DNA of 45,758 bases from an uncultured Clostridia bacterium (GTDB lineage Bacteria > Bacillota > Clostridia > Saccharofermentanales > Saccharofermentanaceae). The position numbers and the translations under genes were made by a program. The stretch covers positions 1 through 45,758 of the forward strand of contig CAMVBS010000012.1 of NCBI GenBank assembly GCA_947165785.1. The letters are read 5' to 3'. How positions within the stretch are numbered: position 1 is the first letter of the stretch; the number at the start of each line of letters is the position of its first letter. The notes under the pieces are model-generated. The model was given only the letters and a program-made list of their open reading frames with translations. It was not told the DNA's origin and did not search any database. Positions 1 through 8,955 of this stretch are shown here, one piece after another.

Positions 1-456
1 TTGAGAATGATCGAGAAGGCGGTCGGGGAAGGAAGATACAGGTGTGTTGGCGCTTTTGGTGAGGATGAGGAACTCCTGGGCTATGCGTTCTTTGTTTTCG
101 AGAAGGACAGGTGCCTTTTGGATTATTATGCCGTTGTGCCTGAGAAGAGGGGCAAGGGTATTGGGACGAAGTTTCTTAAGATGGCGGCAGCGGATGCTGA
201 TGCGAAGATGCTTCTGATCGAGGTGGAAGACCCGAAGATCCGTGACTATGAGGCAAGGCAGAAGAGGGTGGATTTCTACCTGAATGCGGGGTGTACGGAT
301 ACGGGTGTGAAGGCAGAGTGTTTTGGCGTGAGGTTCCTGATCCTGGAGTATCCGGGGAAGCACTCGGGAGAGGAGATCTCGGAGGCGTATAAAGAGATCT
401 ATCGTTCGATCCTGCCGCCTGATATGTATGATGATAATATCCGGGTGACTATGTGA
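1..456 (+). CDS. GNAT-family N-acetyltransferase, probably cut by the left edge
   Basis: The protein fits the Gcn5-related N-acetyltransferase fold. A beta-strand pair leads into the acetyl-CoA pyrophosphate-binding loop RGKGIG at visible residues 50-55, followed by the helix starting TKFLKMAA. A TTG codon sits at the first base, but no upstream sequence is visible, and 151 residues is slightly short for the family, so the true start probably lies outside the window. The substrate cannot be told from sequence. The gene ends with TGA at 454-456 and no clear terminator follows before the next promoter. One copy of the recurrent TTTTCGAGAAGG motif lies inside the reading frame at 95-106. Confidence 0.8.
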   Translation: MRMIEKAVGEGRYRCVGAFGEDEELLGYAFFVFEKDRCLLDYYAVVPEKRGKGIGTKFLKMAAADADAKMLLIEVEDPKIRDYEARQKRVDFYLNAGCTDTGVKAECFGVRFLILEYPGKHSGEEISEAYKEIYRSILPPDMYDDNIRVTM

Positions 457-528
457 TATACATACGGCTGATATGGTAAATTTCTGTTAACTTTTAATTT
501 CATCAAGACTTGCTTAGGAGTTTTGCTT

Positions 529-534
529 TATAAT
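529..534 (+). promoter_or_regulatory. -10 element for the PBP-GGDEF gene
   Basis: A perfect TATAAT lies 48 bases upstream of the start codon. No good -35 hexamer sits 17 bases before it; AGACTT or TTGCTT at 506-515 are weak candidates. The assignment rests mainly on the -10 match. Confidence 0.45.
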
Positions 535-582
535 GAATAATGCAATGAGATCTGGCGGAAGTTATTTTGATACGGAGGCGAT

Positions 583-2496
583 ATGAAGAAGAAAGTAGCC
601 GTATTTACCAACGGATGGAGCGATGACTACCTCGACTTTGCAGTTGAAGGTATAAGGCGCCGTGCGGCTGAAGATAATATAGATGTCTTCATTTTCCTTG
701 ACTATACCGCCTATGATAAGACCCCTGAGGAGACGAAGGGTGAACTTAATATCCTTGAACTTCCGAGACTTGAGAACTTCGACGGTGTGCTTCTTCTCGG
801 TAATACCCTTAACAATGCAGGTGAGAATAATATCCTTCGTGAGAAACTTCTTAAGACGAAGGTTCCTTCCATCTGCCTGGAGTATGAACTGGACGGCATC
901 AATTGCATAAGGACAGAGAATCTGAACGGCATGAGGGAACTTGTCGAACATATGGTGACGGTCCATGATGTCAAGGATGTTTTCTGGGTCAGCGGTCCTG
1001 CCGATAATGACGAGAGTGCAGCAAGATTCAAGGCTGTAGTGGATACTCTGAACGAGCATGGGATAAGCTTCGATCCGGATAATGTTTTCGAAGGGAGCTG
1101 GAGCTATGCGATCGTGGAGGATAAACTTCCTGAAATTGTCGCGAAGATGGATAAGCTTCCTGATGTGTTTATGTGTGCCAATGATTCGATGGCGCTTGCT
1201 ACCTGTGTTGTCCTCGAGAAGGCAGGATATAAGATCCCGGGCGACGTTAAGGTAACGGGATACGATAACCTCATGAGCGGCAATCACTTCTCACCGATAC
1301 TTACTTCCGTAGACCGCGGCTGGAATGAGAGAAGCTATCAGGCCATGGACAGTCTCATCGAACTTATGAACGGTGCTCCTGACTTTGGGGACAAAGTCTA
1401 TGATTCCAGGTTCGATCTCGGCGAGAGCTGCGGATGCGATATGGGTGATGAAGGAATAAGGATCCAGAGAGAAGCAAGGACGAGGGCGTTCCTGATCCCT
1501 GTTGAGAGGACGATCTTTGACTGGCATCTCATTGATATTGATGAGGCTGTCTCGCATGTGAGATCTCTCAATGATATCCATGATGCATTTAAGGGTATGT
1601 GGGAGAAGAATCACGACTACGAAGGCGATGATTTCTATGTGTGCCTCGATCAAGGTTATGTCGTTTCGGTCGAGAGAGACGAGAAGTGCGGGACTGAAGG
1701 TTACAGTGATACCATTGAAGTTATATACAGCATGAATAAAGGGACTTCTGAAGCAAGACGCACGATCTTAAGAGATGATCTGGTCCCGTATTATGATGCG
1801 GATTCGCCGAAGTCGTCAGTATTTGTTATAGTGCCGCTTCATATAGGCGCGGAGAGCTTCGGATATTTTGTCGTTAAGGATCGGCAGAAGATAATCAAGG
1901 ATTTCTATCTGAATTCCCTTACGAGGCATATTGCTTCGGGGCTTGAGAGAGCAAGGCAGAACATAAGGCTCGAGAATCTTAACAGGATCCTTGCTGATAT
2001 ATCCGTTAGAGATGAACTTACGGGGCTTTATAACAGAATGGGATATGAGAAGATCGTTATCCCGTATCTTGATGAACTTCGAAGTGCCAGGATCAAGTCG
2101 ATCATCATGGTTGCGGATATCAACAAGATGAAGACGATAAATGACCGGTACGGACACCTTCAGGGTGACACGGCTATCAAGATAGTTGCAAAGGTTATAA
2201 ACAGTAATATCCCGTCGAACTGGAAAGCAGTCAGATATGGCGGAGATGAGTACGTCATCATAGGCAGGTATGATAATGACGTTAATGTTGATGACATAAA
2301 GAACGCGATAATAGAGAAGTGCAAGAGGGTATCTCAGGATCTGAGCCTGCCGTTCGTTCTCGGCGTCAGTGTCGGATATGTAGTCATAGACGGTGAGAAT
2401 ACTCTCGGTAATGAGGAATACTTCAGGATGGCAGATGAAGCCATGTATGAGATGAAACAAAGATCACATGAAGATGAACGACAGACATCCTTGTGA
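583..2496 (+). CDS. Diguanylate cyclase with cytoplasmic LacI/periplasmic-binding-type sensor
   Basis: Residues 1-280 resemble the ligand-binding domain of LacI-family regulators (Peripla_BP_3), without a helix-turn-helix and without a signal peptide, so the sensor should be cytoplasmic. Residues about 290-465 look like a GAF-type or linker region. Residues about 475-637 are a GGDEF domain with DELTGLYNR at its start and the active-site loop RYGGDEY at 551-557. The RxxD inhibitory site normally found upstream of that loop is missing (PSNW instead). The protein probably makes cyclic di-GMP in response to an intracellular small molecule, perhaps a sugar; the ligand is unknown. The start is ATG with a GGAGG site nearby (acggaggcgatATG). 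A strong terminator follows directly. Confidence 0.9.
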   Translation: MKKKVAVFTNGWSDDYLDFAVEGIRRRAAEDNIDVFIFLDYTAYDKTPEETKGELNILELPRLENFDGVLLLGNTLNNAGENNILREKLLKTKVPSICLEYELDGINCIRTENLNGMRELVEHMVTVHDVKDVFWVSGPADNDESAARFKAVVDTLNEHGISFDPDNVFEGSWSYAIVEDKLPEIVAKMDKLPDVFMCANDSMALATCVVLEKAGYKIPGDVKVTGYDNLMSGNHFSPILTSVDRGWNERSYQAMDSLIELMNGAPDFGDKVYDSRFDLGESCGCDMGDEGIRIQREARTRAFLIPVERTIFDWHLIDIDEAVSHVRSLNDIHDAFKGMWEKNHDYEGDDFYVCLDQGYVVSVERDEKCGTEGYSDTIEVIYSMNKGTSEARRTILRDDLVPYYDADSPKSSVFVIVPLHIGAESFGYFVVKDRQKIIKDFYLNSLTRHIASGLERARQNIRLENLNRILADISVRDELTGLYNRMGYEKIVIPYLDELRSARIKSIIMVADINKMKTINDRYGHLQGDTAIKIVAKVINSNIPSNWKAVRYGGDEYVIIGRYDNDVNVDDIKNAIIEKCKRVSQDLSLPFVLGVSVGYVVIDGENTLGNEEYFRMADEAMYEMKQRSHEDERQTSL

Positions 2497-2547
2497 TAAG
2501 GATACGGCGGTCACAGGAGTCAGCGCCCTGTGGCCGCTTCTTATCTT
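2495..2547 (+). terminator. Rho-independent terminator after the PBP-GGDEF gene
   Basis: The hairpin core is GCGGTCACAGG paired with CCTGTGGCCGC (one T-G wobble), extended by GATAAG at 2495-2500 pairing with CTTATC near 2540. The stop codon overlaps the stem base. The T run is imperfect (TTCTTATCTT). Confidence 0.7.
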
Positions 2548-2581
2548 ACGAAAATGTTAGTACACCTTATAGTCTGCTGCG

Positions 2582-2587
2582 TATAAA
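2582..2587 (+). promoter_or_regulatory. Putative -10 for the solute-binding lipoprotein gene
   Basis: TATAAA sits about 50 bases upstream of the chosen start, with TTAGTA at 2557-2562 as a possible -35 (19-base spacer). The preceding gene ends in a terminator, so a promoter is needed here. Confidence 0.4.
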
Positions 2588-2638
2588 ATAACATTGAGAA
2601 AACGGAACAGGCTTTTTCAAATATGGGAGGAATATGAA

Positions 2639-4822
2639 ATGAAAAGGTTTTTATCAGGCGCACTGGCGTCTTTTATGTTGTTTGGTGCGCTGATGTGCGG
2701 CTGCGGTTCCAAGAATGTAAGGGAACGTATCACGATCGACAGTACGGATAACTGGTATTCGGGCAAGTTGCTTACGTTATATGACAAATGCAGTGCAGGT
2801 GATTATGACAATTTCTACTTTAACGATCCTTATGTCGTTGACGGCTGTGTGTTGATATCATACAACGCATATAATAACACCGGTGCGCCACATGATCCGA
2901 TCTGTATCTTTGATGAGGACGGTAATCTCATAAGAGAATTCGAACTGAGCGATGAGGTCTCTCTGGCACAGTATATCGGTGTCGGTGAAGATAATGGAGA
3001 TCCTGTGATCTTTTACGCTTCGGAAGGTAAGCTTTGCAAGGCGATACTTGATAAGACTTCAGGTGAGATAACGGGGACAGAGGAGATGGATCTCGGAGGC
3101 GAGAGCAATAAGATAGTCGACTGTGATACATGTAACGGATATATCTTTGCACTTGGAACGAAGCAGGATAAGGATACTTTGTATGTTTATAAAGACGGTT
3201 CGCTCATTGCAAAGAATAAAATGTTCGCACCTTACGACGCGATCAGTCTTGTTAAGCCTGAAGATGACGGATTCATGATCCGTAGCGAGAATCAGATGTA
3301 CTTTTTCGATCCGGATACAGGGAAGCTCGAGAATGGCGGGATCGCGAATATGGAAGACTTTATAAACAGTTTCCTGAATGAAGTGATCGGATCTGACGGA
3401 AGGACATACGTTAAGAAGGAAGACGGAATATATGTTGATGATCAGCCGTATGTAATGTATACCGATACTGACTGCAATATGACCGTTTTTTTGAATGCTG
3501 ACCTTCTTAAGGTAACTGATGAGAAGATCGTCCTAAAGATCGATTCATCCTCCTACAAGTATCAGCGACATGGTGCCGATGACATCATCATACTCGATAA
3601 GCAAAGCGAGAATCCGAATGCGGGCAAGACCGTCATCAGCGCTCTTTCATATGAGAGTAACATCGATCATATGACAGGTGAGGCGATAAGGCGGTTTAAC
3701 AGTGAGAACAAGGATTATTTCATAAGGTATTCCATCAAGACGATCGAAGATGAGAATGAACAAGAAGAATACGAGAAAGAATTCCGTGAGAACCTCATAT
3801 CATCAGATGCGGCAGATATCTACTTCAATGTCAATCATCTCTGGTGGTTCCAGTCAGATGACTACTTCGTGGATCTTGGCAAAGAACTCGATCTGGATGA
3901 GAGTACTTACTACACGAAGATCATCGACAGCGCTTCAAGAGACGGCAAGCTTTTCTATCTGCCTGTATCCTTTACGGCTATGGGACTTATGACATCAGCA
4001 GGAAACGTAAAGGAAGGGGCAAAGGGTTTTACGTATGACGAATATGAGCAGTTTGTCTCGACGGTAGGAAACGGAACTGATGCTGTCTCCGAATTTTTTG
4101 GCAGAGAAGATTATTTCTTCATGTGCTTTTCTCAGATGAGCGATACCTGGTTCAAGGACGGCAAGGTGGATATGGAAAATGAGTCGTTTGAGGCCATGTG
4201 CAACTTTTTCGAGAAGGTACCGGAAGAACCTGTATATAGCGAAGAAGACATAATGTATGGCGGATGGCTTGATACGAATGAGAAATATCAATACGAGCTC
4301 ATAGACCCGCACTTCTATAGCTTTCTATTCGGCAGATATGAGGAGCCGACCTTCCTCGGACTTCCTTCTTATGACGGAAGGGGGCCTGCCGCGCAGATAG
4401 AAACTTCCGTATCCGTAAGCGCGGTGTCAGATCTTAAGGACGGCTGCGTTGATTTCATCAGGTTCCTGATCTCTCAGGATATTCAGGAAGATTCTTACCA
4501 AAATCCGATCAACAGGAAGGCGCTGCCTGCTATTCTCGACAGAGAGACGCAGACCTGTATCATCGAATATGAGGAGGCGGGCTTTACTAATGAGGCTGAG
4601 GCTGCCAAATACGATTATTATCTTCCGACGGATGAGTTGAAGACGGCATATATCGAGAGCATGGATAATGTCGAGGTGGTAATATCTCTGGATCCTTCCA
4701 TCAGGACAGTCGTCTATGAAGAACTGTCCGCCTGCTTCTCGGGCAACAGGGATGTTAAGGAAGTCGAGAAAACCCTGCAGGACAGGCTTACGACCCTGTT
4801 TAACGAGAAAGGATCACGATGA
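2639..4822 (+). CDS. Extracellular solute-binding lipoprotein (family 1-like)
   Basis: The start is ATG at 2639, eight bases after GGGAGG; an in-frame TTG at 2594 lacks such a site. The protein begins with a lysine/arginine and hydrophobic signal and a cysteine-rich lipobox region (ALMCGCG), so it should be lipid-anchored outside the membrane. The first ~320 residues have a repetitive beta-rich pattern that could be a propeller-like fold. From about residue 340 (SYESNIDHMTGEAIRRFN) the sequence follows family 1 solute-binding proteins, including GKLFYLPVSFTAMGL and a C-terminal helix-rich part. At about 727 residues it is much longer than a usual binding protein (about 420-450). No permease or ATPase gene is adjacent, so it may act as a sensor partner or use distant transporters. 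The neighbouring cyclic-di-GMP genes suggest signalling, which is inference. Confidence 0.8.
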   Translation: MKRFLSGALASFMLFGALMCGCGSKNVRERITIDSTDNWYSGKLLTLYDKCSAGDYDNFYFNDPYVVDGCVLISYNAYNNTGAPHDPICIFDEDGNLIREFELSDEVSLAQYIGVGEDNGDPVIFYASEGKLCKAILDKTSGEITGTEEMDLGGESNKIVDCDTCNGYIFALGTKQDKDTLYVYKDGSLIAKNKMFAPYDAISLVKPEDDGFMIRSENQMYFFDPDTGKLENGGIANMEDFINSFLNEVIGSDGRTYVKKEDGIYVDDQPYVMYTDTDCNMTVFLNADLLKVTDEKIVLKIDSSSYKYQRHGADDIIILDKQSENPNAGKTVISALSYESNIDHMTGEAIRRFNSENKDYFIRYSIKTIEDENEQEEYEKEFRENLISSDAADIYFNVNHLWWFQSDDYFVDLGKELDLDESTYYTKIIDSASRDGKLFYLPVSFTAMGLMTSAGNVKEGAKGFTYDEYEQFVSTVGNGTDAVSEFFGREDYFFMCFSQMSDTWFKDGKVDMENESFEAMCNFFEKVPEEPVYSEEDIMYGGWLDTNEKYQYELIDPHFYSFLFGRYEEPTFLGLPSYDGRGPAAQIETSVSVSAVSDLKDGCVDFIRFLISQDIQEDSYQNPINRKALPAILDRETQTCIIEYEEAGFTNEAEAAKYDYYLPTDELKTAYIESMDNVEVVISLDPSIRTVVYEELSACFSGNRDVKEVEKTLQDRLTTLFNEKGSR

Positions 4823-4909
4823 TAAAAGGACCTTCGTGCTAAGAAAGACAACCCATAACAATTTTGTAAACTATATATGACATCTTATGCGATTTTTTAG
4901 CGCGAGTAT

Positions 4910-4915
4910 TATAAT
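4910..4915 (+). promoter_or_regulatory. -10 element for the GGDEF-EAL gene
   Basis: A perfect TATAAT lies 32 bases before the start codon. The best upstream hexamer is TTATGC at 4885-4890 with a 19-base spacer, which is weak. Confidence 0.45.
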
Positions 4916-4947
4916 ATAGAGAAAAGCGACGTTGTGAAGGGCTGGCT

Positions 4948-6930
4948 ATGATCGATCTATTCAATACACAGATGTCATTTCTTTTGTTTGAAGCGGTCTT
5001 CTGCTTTCTTTCCGCGCTCGTTTATCTGGTCGGACGCGATCCGATCCGCATCCGTAAGCACATCGTATTGTCGCTTAATGTTTCTTGCGGTTTCATGCTC
5101 ATCTTCGAGTTCCTGTTCTATGTCTACAAAGGCAGCACGGATCCGATCGACATCGTTATCATGTGCATCGTCAATGCCGCCGTGTACTATCTGGTGCTCC
5201 TGATGATGTTCTTCTACGCGATGCTCGTATCGGTAAGGATATTCGGAAAGTTCAACTTAAAACCTGACATGCCCTGCAGGAAAAGGCTCATCGCCGTAAC
5301 TGCCATAGTATCCGCAGGTCTTGTCCTTATCACGGTATCGCAGTTCACGGGTATCTACTATTATTTCGACGAGAACCACGTTTATCAGCGCGGCCCTCTT
5401 TTCTGGCTCGCTGCTCTTCTACCGACACTGGGCGCTGCGATCGCCGCAACGATGATAGTCCAATACAGACGCAGGCTCAGCATCGCACAGCGCATCGTTA
5501 TTGCTTCCTACCTGGTACTCCCGCTGGTCGGCGAGGTCATCCAGTTCCTGTTCTTCGGCAATTCGCTCCTTAATATATGTCTCGGCCTTGCCGTCCTTCT
5601 TATGTTTTTCGAAAACATGGTGAACAAGGAAAAAGAGATAATAAAGGCCTCCAAGACTGAAGTTCGTACCGGCCTTGCCAACGAGCACGGCTATATCCAG
5701 TGGCTCAATTCCATGAAGGGCAATCCCGATCTCATGGATTATGCGGCAGTCTTTTTTGACCTTCGCAAGTTCTCCGACATCAACCGTAATTACGGCGTTG
5801 AGAACGGCAACAGGATCCTAGCCGCATTCGGTAATCTGCTCTTAAGTAAAGTGGATGAAGATGAGATCCTCGGAAGACAGTTCGGAAATAAGTTCATCGC
5901 CATCATCCGTAAGAAGAATCTCGATAAGCTCGTTAATGTCCTTCAGGGTGTCGAAGTTACATTTGAAGACATAAGGACCGAGACAGAGAGAAAGGTTATC
6001 CTGTCTTCGCACATAGGCGTATACATGATCGATCGTACGGACCTCGACGGTGAAGATATCCTTATCTTTGCCGAGCAGGCATTAAGTGCTGCCAAGGCCA
6101 ACGGAACCGAGGAAGTAGTCATGCTTACTCAGGAACTCATCGATTCCATATCCGACCGCAAAAAGCTCGAGAGTGAGATAAGATACGGCCTTCAGCACGG
6201 CGAGTTCATACCGTTCTATCAGCCTAAGGTCGACATCCGTACCAAGAAGATGTGCGGAGCTGAGGCTCTGTCACGCTGGAACCATGACGGAACGATAGTA
6301 TTCCCGGGCACATACATCTCCATAATGGAAACAGACGGAATGATCTGCGAACTTGACTTCTGCATCCTTACTACCGTTTGCAGGGATATCTCTGAATGGC
6401 TCAAGGACGGGATCGATGTTCCTGTGGTATCAGTTAACTTCTCCAGGCGCAATCTCGGAGATAAGGATCTCGCGAAGCATATCGACGATGTCGTAAGTTC
6501 GTCCGGAATACCGAAGAACCTTATCGAGATAGAGATCACTGAAAGCAGCGATGAGTTCTCTATCGAAGATCTGAACAGTTTTGTCGATTCGCTTCATGCT
6601 CTGGGATACAAAGTCTCCATCGATGACTTCGGAAGTGCAAGTTCATCTCTTACGCTCCTTCGTGAGGTAGCCTTCGATACGTTAAAGATCGATAAGGGCT
6701 TCATCGATCATGATAAGGAAAAAGATCAAAGGATCCTGTCATACATTACAAGGCTTGCCGGGGATATCAACATGAATATCGTAGCTGAGGGTGTTGAACA
6801 GAAGCATCAGGTCGAGAAACTCAATGATCTGGGTGTCAATGTTATCCAGGGCTTCTACTTCGATAAACCTCTTTCCAAGGAGATCATGACTAATAAGCTT
6901 AAGTCTCCGAATTACCCGTTGGAGAAATAA
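4948..6930 (+). CDS. Membrane GGDEF-EAL protein, likely cyclic-di-GMP phosphodiesterase
   Basis: The first ~220 residues contain about seven hydrophobic segments, a membrane sensor module of the histidine-kinase-like 7TM type. Residues about 245-390 are a GGDEF domain whose active-site loop is degenerate (QFGNKF near residue 311 in place of GGDEF), so it should not make cyclic di-GMP. Residues about 405-650 are a complete EAL domain: EAL at 439-441, VNFSRRNL, IEITES, the DDFGSASSS metal-site motif, KIDKGFI, AEGVEQ and QGFYFDKPL. Key metal and catalytic residues look intact, so phosphodiesterase activity is expected, possibly modulated by the dead GGDEF domain as in known tandem proteins. It is convergent with another diguanylate cyclase gene only 34 bases away. 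Confidence 0.92.
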   Translation: MIDLFNTQMSFLLFEAVFCFLSALVYLVGRDPIRIRKHIVLSLNVSCGFMLIFEFLFYVYKGSTDPIDIVIMCIVNAAVYYLVLLMMFFYAMLVSVRIFGKFNLKPDMPCRKRLIAVTAIVSAGLVLITVSQFTGIYYYFDENHVYQRGPLFWLAALLPTLGAAIAATMIVQYRRRLSIAQRIVIASYLVLPLVGEVIQFLFFGNSLLNICLGLAVLLMFFENMVNKEKEIIKASKTEVRTGLANEHGYIQWLNSMKGNPDLMDYAAVFFDLRKFSDINRNYGVENGNRILAAFGNLLLSKVDEDEILGRQFGNKFIAIIRKKNLDKLVNVLQGVEVTFEDIRTETERKVILSSHIGVYMIDRTDLDGEDILIFAEQALSAAKANGTEEVVMLTQELIDSISDRKKLESEIRYGLQHGEFIPFYQPKVDIRTKKMCGAEALSRWNHDGTIVFPGTYISIMETDGMICELDFCILTTVCRDISEWLKDGIDVPVVSVNFSRRNLGDKDLAKHIDDVVSSSGIPKNLIEIEITESSDEFSIEDLNSFVDSLHALGYKVSIDDFGSASSSLTLLREVAFDTLKIDKGFIDHDKEKDQRILSYITRLAGDINMNIVAEGVEQKHQVEKLNDLGVNVIQGFYFDKPLSKEIMTNKLKSPNYPLEK

Positions 6931-6964
6931 ACTTCAGATATAACTATCCTGATCAGGGAAGATA

Positions 6965-8122
6965 TTAACGCTTTAACGGAGCTTTTCTGTTCGCCTTTTC
7001 CTTATAAAGTGCTTCGTCAGCTCTTGTAAGTGCACTCTGGAATTCCATCAGATCTCCGTTATAACTTGAATAACCGATGCTCGCGGTCAGGTCATATTCG
7101 GCACCTGCTTCGGTATTGAGCCTTACGATGGTCTCCTTGATCTTAGTGCAAAGTTCCTTTACCTTATCCTCTTCATCGGTCTTGGCGATAATGATGAATT
7201 CGTCACCGCCGTATCTGGCGATGAATGTCTTCAGTGTCTTGTCGTTGCAGGCTGTCCTTAAAGCGTCAGCAGCTCTTCTCAGGGCTGTATCGCCTTCTAC
7301 ATGTCCGTGCTGATCGTTTATCTGCTTAAACCAGTTAAGGTCGATCATGAGGATATAGTGAGTAGACCTCTCGCTCTGCTTTGCCGATTCGGAGATAACA
7401 TACTTCTTAAGCTGTGTCCTGTTGTTAAGGTGAGTAAGGTCATCCAGTGATACCTGGGAATTAAGTGTAACGATATAGACGTAGAGCATGATGATCGTGC
7501 ATGAGAAACAGAATATCGGAGCGCTGAACCAAAGTGTCTGGATGATACCAAATATCGTAATGATGATCGGATAGACACCGCACACGAGGTACTGTGTCCT
7601 TAATGCGTAGTTTTCCTTCTTAAATGCTCTGCTCAAGGATCTGACAGTTGCGGAGATTATGTAGATGACAGGAAGAGATATGAAGACTATCGAATAAAGA
7701 TCTGTCGTCTCATACTTCTCGTTCAACATGAGATCCGGGAAGAAGATGAAGAGGAAGATCATTACCGCGATACCCGTAAAGCCGGGGAGCTTCGCGATAT
7801 TTCTTCCTTTCTTACTGAACATATATGTAACGCCCTGACTGATCTCTACATAGACGAACCAGAAACAGGTGATGGCACTGAGCAAGATACCGTTGGAGAT
7901 ATTGACGAGAGAAGATGTAAGCCTGGTGCACGGGATATATCCGCCCCCGATAAGAGCCCAGAATATATCACTTGTGAAATACAGGATGTAGCATATGAGA
8001 TTGGCTGAGAATATACGTTGTTTTTCCTGTCTGTCGAATCCCGCACTAATGAGGAGCATCAAAAATAAAATGATGCATATGATGTTTGATTCGACATAGA
8101 AAAACGTAAAATCCATTTTCAT
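6965..8122 (-). CDS. Membrane-bound diguanylate cyclase (GGDEF)
   Basis: About 385 residues. The first ~210 contain six or seven hydrophobic segments and the rest is a GGDEF domain beginning near LDDLTHLNNRTQL. The active-site loop RYGGDEF (about residue 303) is intact, and the RxxD inhibitory site is absent (TLKT at its place). I chose ATG at 8122; another ATG follows two codons later, and a GTG at 8146 would add eight residues. None has a clear ribosome binding site. A TGTTATAAT extended -10 at 8129-8137 is so close that transcription would begin around the ATG. The signal it senses is unknown. Confidence 0.88.
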   Translation of the reverse strand: MKMDFTFFYVESNIICIILFLMLLISAGFDRQEKQRIFSANLICYILYFTSDIFWALIGGGYIPCTRLTSSLVNISNGILLSAITCFWFVYVEISQGVTYMFSKKGRNIAKLPGFTGIAVMIFLFIFFPDLMLNEKYETTDLYSIVFISLPVIYIISATVRSLSRAFKKENYALRTQYLVCGVYPIIITIFGIIQTLWFSAPIFCFSCTIIMLYVYIVTLNSQVSLDDLTHLNNRTQLKKYVISESAKQSERSTHYILMIDLNWFKQINDQHGHVEGDTALRRAADALRTACNDKTLKTFIARYGGDEFIIIAKTDEEDKVKELCTKIKETIVRLNTEAGAEYDLTASIGYSSYNGDLMEFQSALTRADEALYKEKANRKAPLKR

Positions 8123-8128
8123 ATGTGC

Positions 8129-8137
8129 ATTATAACA
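8129..8137 (-). promoter_or_regulatory. Extended -10 promoter immediately before the GGDEF gene
   Basis: Read on the minus strand the sequence is TGTTATAAT. The predicted start of transcription falls at or within a few bases of ATG 8122, implying an almost leaderless mRNA. No strong -35 is visible. Confidence 0.45.
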
Positions 8138-8210
8138 AAATCTCACGTCTTTTTGATGAATAGAAAGTTAACGTTAGAAAAAAATGTGAAGGAGTTTGTC
8201 GTGAGGTGAC

Positions 8211-8239
8211 TTTTTCGAGAAGGAAAGGTCTGATAATAT
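8211..8239 (+). promoter_or_regulatory. TTTTTCGAGAAGG motif with a -10-like hexamer 17 bp downstream
   Basis: The motif spans 8211-8223. TTTTTC (8211-8216) lies 17 bases ahead of TAATAT (8234-8239), the spacing of a bacterial promoter. The same arrangement recurs at 11722 and 17572. This may be the promoter of the metallo-hydrolase gene that starts 29 bases further on. It is not a consensus vegetative -35. Confidence 0.4.
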
Positions 8240-8268
8240 GAAGGAGATCAGATCGGGAGGTGGAAGAT

Positions 8269-8952
8269 ATGGCAGAAGTTATAAGGATAAATGAAGATAC
8301 CTGGCGCATGGAGGACGGTTTTGTCCGCTATTATCTCCTGGCGGGGAAGGAAAGCGCGCTGCTCGTCGATACGGGTGCAAGTTCTCCGGATGCCCGTGAT
8401 ATCGCGCAGGGACTTACGGATCTTCCGCTGATGCTCATAAATACCCACGCGGACAGAGATCATATCGCAGGCAACGGTTCGTTTGGCGAGATCTATATGA
8501 GCCCTAACGAAGAGCCTCATTACAGAAAGTCGGGCGGCACGGGAACCGTCATCCCCGTTAAGGAAGGTGACGTCATCGATCTCGGCGACAGGCCGCTTAA
8601 GATAATAGATATCCCGGGACATACGAAAGGGAGCATCGCGATCCTCGATGTGAATAACAGGGTCCTCATTAGCGGCGATACGATCCAGGACGGTGATATC
8701 TTCATGTTCGGAGAAGAACGTGAGATGGATAAGTATATCGGATCCCTGAAGCACATGAGTGACTATGACGGCATGTTCGACGTTATCTATCCGATGCATG
8801 GATCTTTCCCTGTTTATCCTGATCTTATCCCCAAGCTTCTTGAAGGCGCAGAGCAGATCAGGGCAGGGAAGGCAGAAGGTCAGCATGTCGATTTGTTCGG
8901 CAATGACGTTATACTGTGTAAATTCCCTTATGCGGGATTCTTTGTTCAGTGA
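8269..8952 (+). CDS. MBL-fold metallo-hydrolase
   Basis: The 227-residue protein belongs to the metallo-beta-lactamase fold superfamily. The metal-binding motif is THADRDH with H60, D62, D64 and H65. Later ligands are the His of PGHTKGS and the Asp of SGDTIQDG, and a third His lies in YPMHGS. The family includes glyoxalase II-like thioesterases, lactonases and flavodiiron-type domains, and the substrate cannot be assigned. The start is ATG 8269, eight bases after GGGAGG; a GTG at 8260 overlaps that site and is rejected. The gene ends three bases before the stop of the convergent neighbour, with no terminator between them. Confidence 0.88.
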   Translation: MAEVIRINEDTWRMEDGFVRYYLLAGKESALLVDTGASSPDARDIAQGLTDLPLMLINTHADRDHIAGNGSFGEIYMSPNEEPHYRKSGGTGTVIPVKEGDVIDLGDRPLKIIDIPGHTKGSIAILDVNNRVLISGDTIQDGDIFMFGEEREMDKYIGSLKHMSDYDGMFDVIYPMHGSFPVYPDLIPKLLEGAEQIRAGKAEGQHVDLFGNDVILCKFPYAGFFVQ

Positions 8953-8955
8953 TGA

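Noticed and set aside
562-1287. Long open frame antisense to the PBP-GGDEF gene
   Set aside because: It lies within a clear sensor-cyclase gene, has no ribosome site and no recognisable domain. Similar antisense frames occur throughout the window and are by-products of codon bias.
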